A stretch of 9,939 nucleotides of DNA from Synergistaceae bacterium. GTDB lineage: Bacteria; Synergistota; Synergistia; Synergistales; Synergistaceae. The DNA lies in assembly GCA_028702015.1 (NCBI GenBank), contig JAQVPO010000024.1:1-9939 (forward strand). Reading direction: 5' to 3'. The position numbers and the translations under genes are program-made. This document shows positions 6,501 through 9,939 of the stretch, piece after piece (within the stretch, counting starts at the first letter, position 1; each line of letters begins with the position of its first letter). The notes beneath the pieces were generated by a model. The model saw nothing but the letters and a program-made list of their open reading frames with translations, was not told the DNA's origin and did no database searches.

Positions 6501-8237
6501 TTAAAGGCCCCTGAATACTGTTCCGTAAGCTTTCTCGCAATACTCCCTTACTACCCTGTGTGTGTTGAAGTAGCTGGCGTTGATCGAGATAGCAAGCTTC
6601 ATCATTCTTATCCATCTTGGCCTGTTGTTGTAATAGAGCGGAATTATCCTGTTCTGGAGCTTCCTGTAGAGATCCTCCGCGTCCTCTGCTTCGTTGTATC
6701 CTTTCATGTCATCAGGCCCCGGTTCCGGTCCTATAGCCCAGCCTGTATGGCCTTCTATGCAGCCCTCGATCCACCATCCGTCAAGAACAGAAAAATTCAT
6801 TATACCGTTGTGTACGCATTTCATGCCGCTGGTACCGGATGCCTCCCTTGGCCTTACCGGCGTGTTGAGCCATAGGTCCACTCCTGATGTTATGAGTTTC
6901 GCAGGGGCTATATTGTAATTCTCGATAAAGACCACAGGTATGGTTTTACCCAGTTCTTTCGATATGCTGTATATCTTCTGCAGTATATCCTTGCCTGGCT
7001 CGTCATGAGGATGGGCCTTTCCGGAGAATATGAACTGTATCCTGCCGCTTCCTATTTCCAGAAGTCTCTTTATATCGGTAAACACGAGGTCAGCCCTTTT
7101 GTAAGTTGCAGCCCTCCTGGCAAAACCTATTGTGAGTATCTCAGGATCCAGTTCTTTTCCTGTCTCCTTGCGGACCATATCAAAAAGTTTGAGCTTTGCA
7201 GTCTGGTGAGCCTCCCATATCTCTTCGTTAGGGATCTGTATAGCCTGCATCAGCCTGTTCGTGTTTGAACGCCAGCCCTGGATATACTTGTCGTACAGCG
7301 CTGCGAATGATTCGCATGTCCATGTTGTCGAGTGGACTCCGTTAGTCACCCAGTCTATCGAATCAGAATTGAACATAGCTCTGCTTACCTCTGCATGCTT
7401 CTTGGACACGCCATTGACATACCTGCTGAACTTGAGCGCAAGATCCGTCATGGAGAGTCCGCTGCCGCCTACTGTGCTCTTCAGCTTTTCGATGAAAGTG
7501 CTCTCAATTACCTCGTTGATCAGGTCATAAGAGAAGAAGTCGTGCCCTGCTTCAACAGGGGTATGCGTTGTGAAAACGACCTGATTGCGGATCTTGTTAA
7601 GATCCGGATACCCCTGCTCTCTCAGCAGTTCAAGTGTAATAAAGCCGGCATGCCCCTCGTTCAGGTGGAACGTTTTTACATTTCGATAACCCAGATCACG
7701 GAGTATCCTCAGGCCGCCGATCCCGAGGATAAGCTCCTGGCAGAGCCTGTATCTGTTATCTCCGCCGTACAGTTCATCAGTCAGTGCCCTGTCCTCAGCG
7801 GTGTTTTCTGGCAGGTCTGTATCAAGGAAGAGGATCGGGATGGGGTGACCGGAATCTCCGATTATCGTATAGGACCATACGCCGACAGAGACGCTTCTGC
7901 CGTTCATTACGACAGATACCCTGTTGGGGAGCTGAGTAAGAAGCTCCGTCGGATCCCAGTCAACCGGTCTTTCTGTCTGACGCCCCTGCTCGTTTATTTT
8001 TTGCGCAAAATATCCTTTCTTGTAAAGCAGTGTCATTCCTACCATGGGTACTCCGAGATCAGCCGCGCTCTTAAGTATATCTCCGGCCAGTATCCCAAGT
8101 CCGCCTGAATAGGTGGGGATCTCAGGAGTAAGGCCTATCTCCATTGAAAAATATGCTACGTTCCTGAATGCCGGATCTCTTTCAAGTGTCGATAGGATCG
8201 ATTGGGCAAGATTTCCCCCGTAATTCATGTCTGTCAT
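6501..8237 (-). CDS. glgP: Possible nested in-frame gene: free alpha-glucan phosphorylase
   Basis: The ATG at 8237 (residue 525 of the fusion) is in the same frame and has GGAGGAG (8243-8249) 5 nt upstream, as good as any ribosome site in the window. Translation from it gives a 578-residue protein beginning just before the GlgP core (TLERDPAFRNVAYFSMEIGL), a natural length for a short-type phosphorylase. I infer that free GlgP is made alongside, or instead of, the fusion. The alternative is that the site is only a relic of two formerly separate genes. This entry covers the same DNA as the fusion's C-terminal half. Confidence 0.45.
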   Translation of the reverse strand: MTDMNYGGNLAQSILSTLERDPAFRNVAYFSMEIGLTPEIPTYSGGLGILAGDILKSAADLGVPMVGMTLLYKKGYFAQKINEQGRQTERPVDWDPTELLTQLPNRVSVVMNGRSVSVGVWSYTIIGDSGHPIPILFLDTDLPENTAEDRALTDELYGGDNRYRLCQELILGIGGLRILRDLGYRNVKTFHLNEGHAGFITLELLREQGYPDLNKIRNQVVFTTHTPVEAGHDFFSYDLINEVIESTFIEKLKSTVGGSGLSMTDLALKFSRYVNGVSKKHAEVSRAMFNSDSIDWVTNGVHSTTWTCESFAALYDKYIQGWRSNTNRLMQAIQIPNEEIWEAHQTAKLKLFDMVRKETGKELDPEILTIGFARRAATYKRADLVFTDIKRLLEIGSGRIQFIFSGKAHPHDEPGKDILQKIYSISKELGKTIPVVFIENYNIAPAKLITSGVDLWLNTPVRPREASGTSGMKCVHNGIMNFSVLDGWWIEGCIEGHTGWAIGPEPGPDDMKGYNEAEDAEDLYRKLQNRIIPLYYNNRPRWIRMMKLAISINASYFNTHRVVREYCEKAYGTVFRGL

Positions 8238-9809
8238 ATTTTCTCCTCCAAAATTGGTGCCTTTAACCTCTGGCATTGCCTGTTTTTCTGCTATATTCAG
8301 TGTCCCGTCGGCATTCTTATAGTTTCTGCTGTCGGCGTACACGTGGATTTTTGAATTTATTTCCTGCTTTGCGATCATTCCTGCATCAGGATATTTTTTA
8401 TCGTTGCCCCTGGCTTTCTGCAGATCTGCCAGTAAATCTGTCATAAAATCTTTTCCTGCAGCTTCAGATGCCAGTTGAGCGGCCCTCGCTGCGAAGCAGA
8501 TGATCTGCCTTGTTTCTACGCCTGAAATATCATTGAAAAACCATCCGCATGAAGTGAACATAAACATGCGCATTCGTTCCGCTTCAAGCATAGAGAGTAT
8601 AGAGTCCCCCTCTTTTCCGCCTATGCCTCCCAGATGTTTTGAAAGGAATTCGATCCCTGCTTCGTGAGTTTGCTTTCGGCTTGCTTTGGATGACATGAAG
8701 TATTCTATAGATAAGTTCCTAAGATTCCACGGATCAAAGTAAGGCGAAACTGTTTCAAAAAAGACTTCGTCTATCCTGCCTGCCAGCCTGTCAAAGGCTG
8801 CTCTCAGAGGCGCACGCCATGACTGGTTCCAGCCCGGCTCTCCCCCTGTGCTGCACCCGCAGTCGCTTCTCCATCGTTCTATTCCATGCACGCAGGACCA
8901 CGACGATTTTTCTTTTATGCGGCACTCGTGTCTGGCTGGGTATTTTTCCAGAAAAGCTCCTATGTCCGGCAGAGAAACTTCGCGGTCCTGGTCCAGTCTT
9001 TCAAAGAGACGAGCCAGTGCCATTTCTCCGAATTTATGGTGATGTCCGTATGTTTCACCGTCTGTGGCAACTACAAGGAGTCTTTCTCCAGAACGGACAT
9101 TTACAGCGTTTACCAGTGCATCCCGAAACCTGTCCCCGTTTTCCAGCAGGCCCCCGAACGCTATCTCGTGGGCAAGTTCTCCGTGGTAGAAAACTATCGT
9201 AATGGTTCTGCCAGAAGGCAGCCTGCAGATATATGGCAGTGTTACGTCAAGGCCGTTTCCGTAAGGAGTCTCTTTCCATATCCCGTCCATGCAGACAGCG
9301 CTGCATTGTCTCGGAGCGAGGATAGTGAAAGCAATGCCGTTTTTGCTGAGGACCTCAAGCGTTGCAAGATCGACCGCTGTCTCCGGAAGCCACATGCCCT
9401 TGGGGCTTCTGTTAAATCTGTATTCAAAATCTTTTATTCCCCAAATGACCTGGGTCTCCTTGTCTTCTGCGGAAGCAAGCGGCATGATCATATGGCTGTA
9501 GCACTGGGAGAGAGCTTTTTTGCCGGATTCTCTTATTATTAAATCAAGCGCAGGCTCCTCTTTCTCTATCCATCTGTGAAGGGTAGGGCCAAAGTTGAAG
9601 CTGAGGTGGGAATAGTTGTTTATGACAGAAACGATACGCCCGTCTGGCCCAAGTATTTTGGCCGCACTGTTTGGCTTGTAACACTCGCTGGTTATCCTCT
9701 GGTTCCAATCGTGTGCAGGTGATGCTGTCGGATCTGCCGGTACCGCGTCCAGCCATGGATCTTCGCGCGGCGGCTGGTAGAAATGTCCGTGAACAGCGAT
9801 ATTAAACAA
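6501..9809 (-). CDS. glgP: GH57/DUF3536 glucan-active enzyme fused to alpha-glucan phosphorylase
   Basis: A single 1102-residue frame. Residues 1 to about 290 are a GH57 glycosidase domain: HGHFYQPPRE (7-16, motif 1), KGMWLPETAVD with the expected nucleophile E143, and VATDGETYGHHH with the expected acid/base D250. About 300-465 resembles DUF3536, with HGIERWRSDCGCSTGG and TSCGWFFNDISG, but appears shorter than in stand-alone DUF3536 proteins. A charged linker (about 466-524) leads to a complete short-type GlgP (525-1102) with YFSMEIGL, YSGGLGILAGD (567-577), HLNEGHAGF, ARRAATYKR (897-905) and SGTSGMK, whose K997 should bind PLP. GlgP releases glucose-1-phosphate from alpha-glucan; the GH57 part probably hydrolyses or transfers alpha-glucan, specificity unknown. 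The start is a TTG with extended GGAGGTGAT (9816-9824) 6 nt upstream; no other in-frame start exists before a stop. It heads the operon, 3 nt before glgA. Confidence 0.9.
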   Translation of the reverse strand: MFNIAVHGHFYQPPREDPWLDAVPADPTASPAHDWNQRITSECYKPNSAAKILGPDGRIVSVINNYSHLSFNFGPTLHRWIEKEEPALDLIIRESGKKALSQCYSHMIMPLASAEDKETQVIWGIKDFEYRFNRSPKGMWLPETAVDLATLEVLSKNGIAFTILAPRQCSAVCMDGIWKETPYGNGLDVTLPYICRLPSGRTITIVFYHGELAHEIAFGGLLENGDRFRDALVNAVNVRSGERLLVVATDGETYGHHHKFGEMALARLFERLDQDREVSLPDIGAFLEKYPARHECRIKEKSSWSCVHGIERWRSDCGCSTGGEPGWNQSWRAPLRAAFDRLAGRIDEVFFETVSPYFDPWNLRNLSIEYFMSSKASRKQTHEAGIEFLSKHLGGIGGKEGDSILSMLEAERMRMFMFTSCGWFFNDISGVETRQIICFAARAAQLASEAAGKDFMTDLLADLQKARGNDKKYPDAGMIAKQEINSKIHVYADSRNYKNADGTLNIAEKQAMPEVKGTNFGGENMTDMNYGGNLAQSILSTLERDPAFRNVAYFSMEIGLTPEIPTYSGGLGILAGDILKSAADLGVPMVGMTLLYKKGYFAQKINEQGRQTERPVDWDPTELLTQLPNRVSVVMNGRSVSVGVWSYTIIGDSGHPIPILFLDTDLPENTAEDRALTDELYGGDNRYRLCQELILGIGGLRILRDLGYRNVKTFHLNEGHAGFITLELLREQGYPDLNKIRNQVVFTTHTPVEAGHDFFSYDLINEVIESTFIEKLKSTVGGSGLSMTDLALKFSRYVNGVSKKHAEVSRAMFNSDSIDWVTNGVHSTTWTCESFAALYDKYIQGWRSNTNRLMQAIQIPNEEIWEAHQTAKLKLFDMVRKETGKELDPEILTIGFARRAATYKRADLVFTDIKRLLEIGSGRIQFIFSGKAHPHDEPGKDILQKIYSISKELGKTIPVVFIENYNIAPAKLITSGVDLWLNTPVRPREASGTSGMKCVHNGIMNFSVLDGWWIEGCIEGHTGWAIGPEPGPDDMKGYNEAEDAEDLYRKLQNRIIPLYYNNRPRWIRMMKLAISINASYFNTHRVVREYCEKAYGTVFRGL
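8235..8249 (-). promoter_or_regulatory. Internal ribosome-binding site and ATG at the GlgP boundary
   Basis: GGAGGAG followed by AAAAT and ATG on the minus strand, inside the fused frame. It encodes the linker residues G-G-E-N-M at 521-525. Of the other two frames, one ends with TGA overlapping this ATG (ATGA), the usual arrangement of coupled separate genes, but that frame carries several earlier stops, so the upstream domain is not read in it. Confidence 0.6.
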
Positions 9810-9833
9810 CTGACTATCACCTCCGTAGGGGTA

Positions 9834-9850
9834 TGCCGGTCAGTCCGGCA
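9834..9850 (-). promoter_or_regulatory. Hairpin at the predicted 5' end of the glucan operon mRNA
   Basis: TGCCGG-TCAGT-CCGGCA is a perfect 6-bp GC-rich stem with a 5-nt loop. It begins within a nucleotide or so of the transcription start predicted from the adjacent -10 and ends 10 nt before the extended ribosome site. It may protect the 5' end of the mRNA or act as an operator. It has no T-run, so it is not a terminator. Confidence 0.4.
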
Positions 9851-9855
9851 ATATG

Positions 9856-9861
9856 ATTATA
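9856..9861 (-). promoter_or_regulatory. Predicted -10 of the glucan operon promoter
   Basis: A perfect TATAAT on the minus strand, about 47 bp upstream of the TTG start, predicts transcription from near 9849. The hexamer 17 nt upstream (TGGCAA, 9879-9884) is a poor -35, so the promoter may be weak or activator-dependent. Confidence 0.5.
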
Positions 9862-9886
9862 CTATGAGAAGAGACAATTGCCACGG

Positions 9887-9910
9887 AGGCTATGCAGCAT
9901 TAAATAGCCT
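9887..9910. repeat. Inverted repeat upstream of the glucan operon promoter
   Basis: AGGCTAT-N10-ATAGCCT is a perfect 7-bp inverted repeat located just upstream of the poor -35, roughly 38-61 bp before the predicted start. The position fits an activator or repressor site. It lacks a T-run on either strand, so a terminator for an upstream gene is less likely. I see no gene in 9810-9939. Confidence 0.35.
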
Positions 9911-9939
9911 GAATGTCACCCTATGTACTGCTACTCTTG

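Noticed and set aside
7332..8108. Long plus-strand open frame opposite the GlgP part (258 codons)
   Set aside because: It lies wholly antisense to clearly conserved phosphorylase sequence, its translation shows no recognisable domain, and I see no convincing ribosome site.
8238..8400. Sequencing frameshift as the cause of the GH57-GlgP fusion
   Set aside because: Both other frames in the linker contain several stops while the fused frame is open throughout, so a single indel far upstream cannot explain it; only an error in the last few dozen bases, or a lost stop codon, remains possible.
8886..9542. Plus-strand open frame opposite the GH57 part (218 codons)
   Set aside because: Antisense to the GH57 catalytic motifs; no family resemblance in its translation.
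1..9939. CRISPR array, insertion sequence, tRNA or rRNA
   Set aside because: No regularly spaced repeats, transposase-like translation, terminal repeats with duplications, or tRNA/rRNA signatures were seen on either strand.

Overview
The window is one strand of a bacterial chromosome: every gene I can support lies on the minus strand, so transcription runs from the right edge to the left. Base composition is moderate and even. The gene content (IscR, IscS and IscU with no HscA/HscB/ferredoxin genes beside them, a short-type alpha-glucan phosphorylase, a GH57/DUF3536 protein) and the strong AGGAGG-type ribosome sites suggest an anaerobic, non-proteobacterial organism, perhaps Synergistota or a clostridial relative. 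That placement is a guess from protein style; there is no rRNA or other marker to settle it.

Right part (9939 to 3518, transcribed leftward): storage-glucan genes. A 130-bp leader with a clear -10 and two inverted repeats precedes a very long gene that joins a GH57/DUF3536 glucan-active enzyme to a complete alpha-glucan phosphorylase (GlgP). glgA (glycogen synthase) starts 3 nt after it. After a 193-bp AT-rich gap with its own probable control signals comes glgC (ADP-glucose pyrophosphorylase). GlgC makes ADP-glucose, GlgA polymerises it, and the GH57-GlgP protein trims or releases glucose-1-phosphate, so synthesis and mobilisation are encoded together. No GH13 branching enzyme (glgB) or debranching enzyme is in the window.

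Middle (3558 to 2335): glsA, a serine-dependent glutaminase, overlaps the end of glgC by 41 nt and is probably translationally coupled to it. A 210-bp intergenic region follows. It holds a strong GC-rich hairpin and a compact control region for iscR in which a dyad-symmetric sequence sits exactly over the -35 element. A plausible opposite-facing promoter and the hairpin's T-run orientation raise the possibility of a small plus-strand RNA here.

Left part (2334 to 1): an iron-sulfur assembly operon iscR-iscS-iscU, followed by the start of a MOSC-domain gene that overlaps the end of iscU and runs off the left edge. IscR would sense cluster status and control the operon, IscS would supply sulfur from cysteine, and IscU would act as scaffold.

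The most notable points are: (1) the GH57-GlgP fusion has a near-perfect ribosome-binding site and ATG inside the frame exactly where GlgP begins, so one gene may yield both a fused and a free phosphorylase; (2) the symmetric iscR control region with a possible divergent small RNA; (3) cysteine-rich tails on both IscU and IscR.
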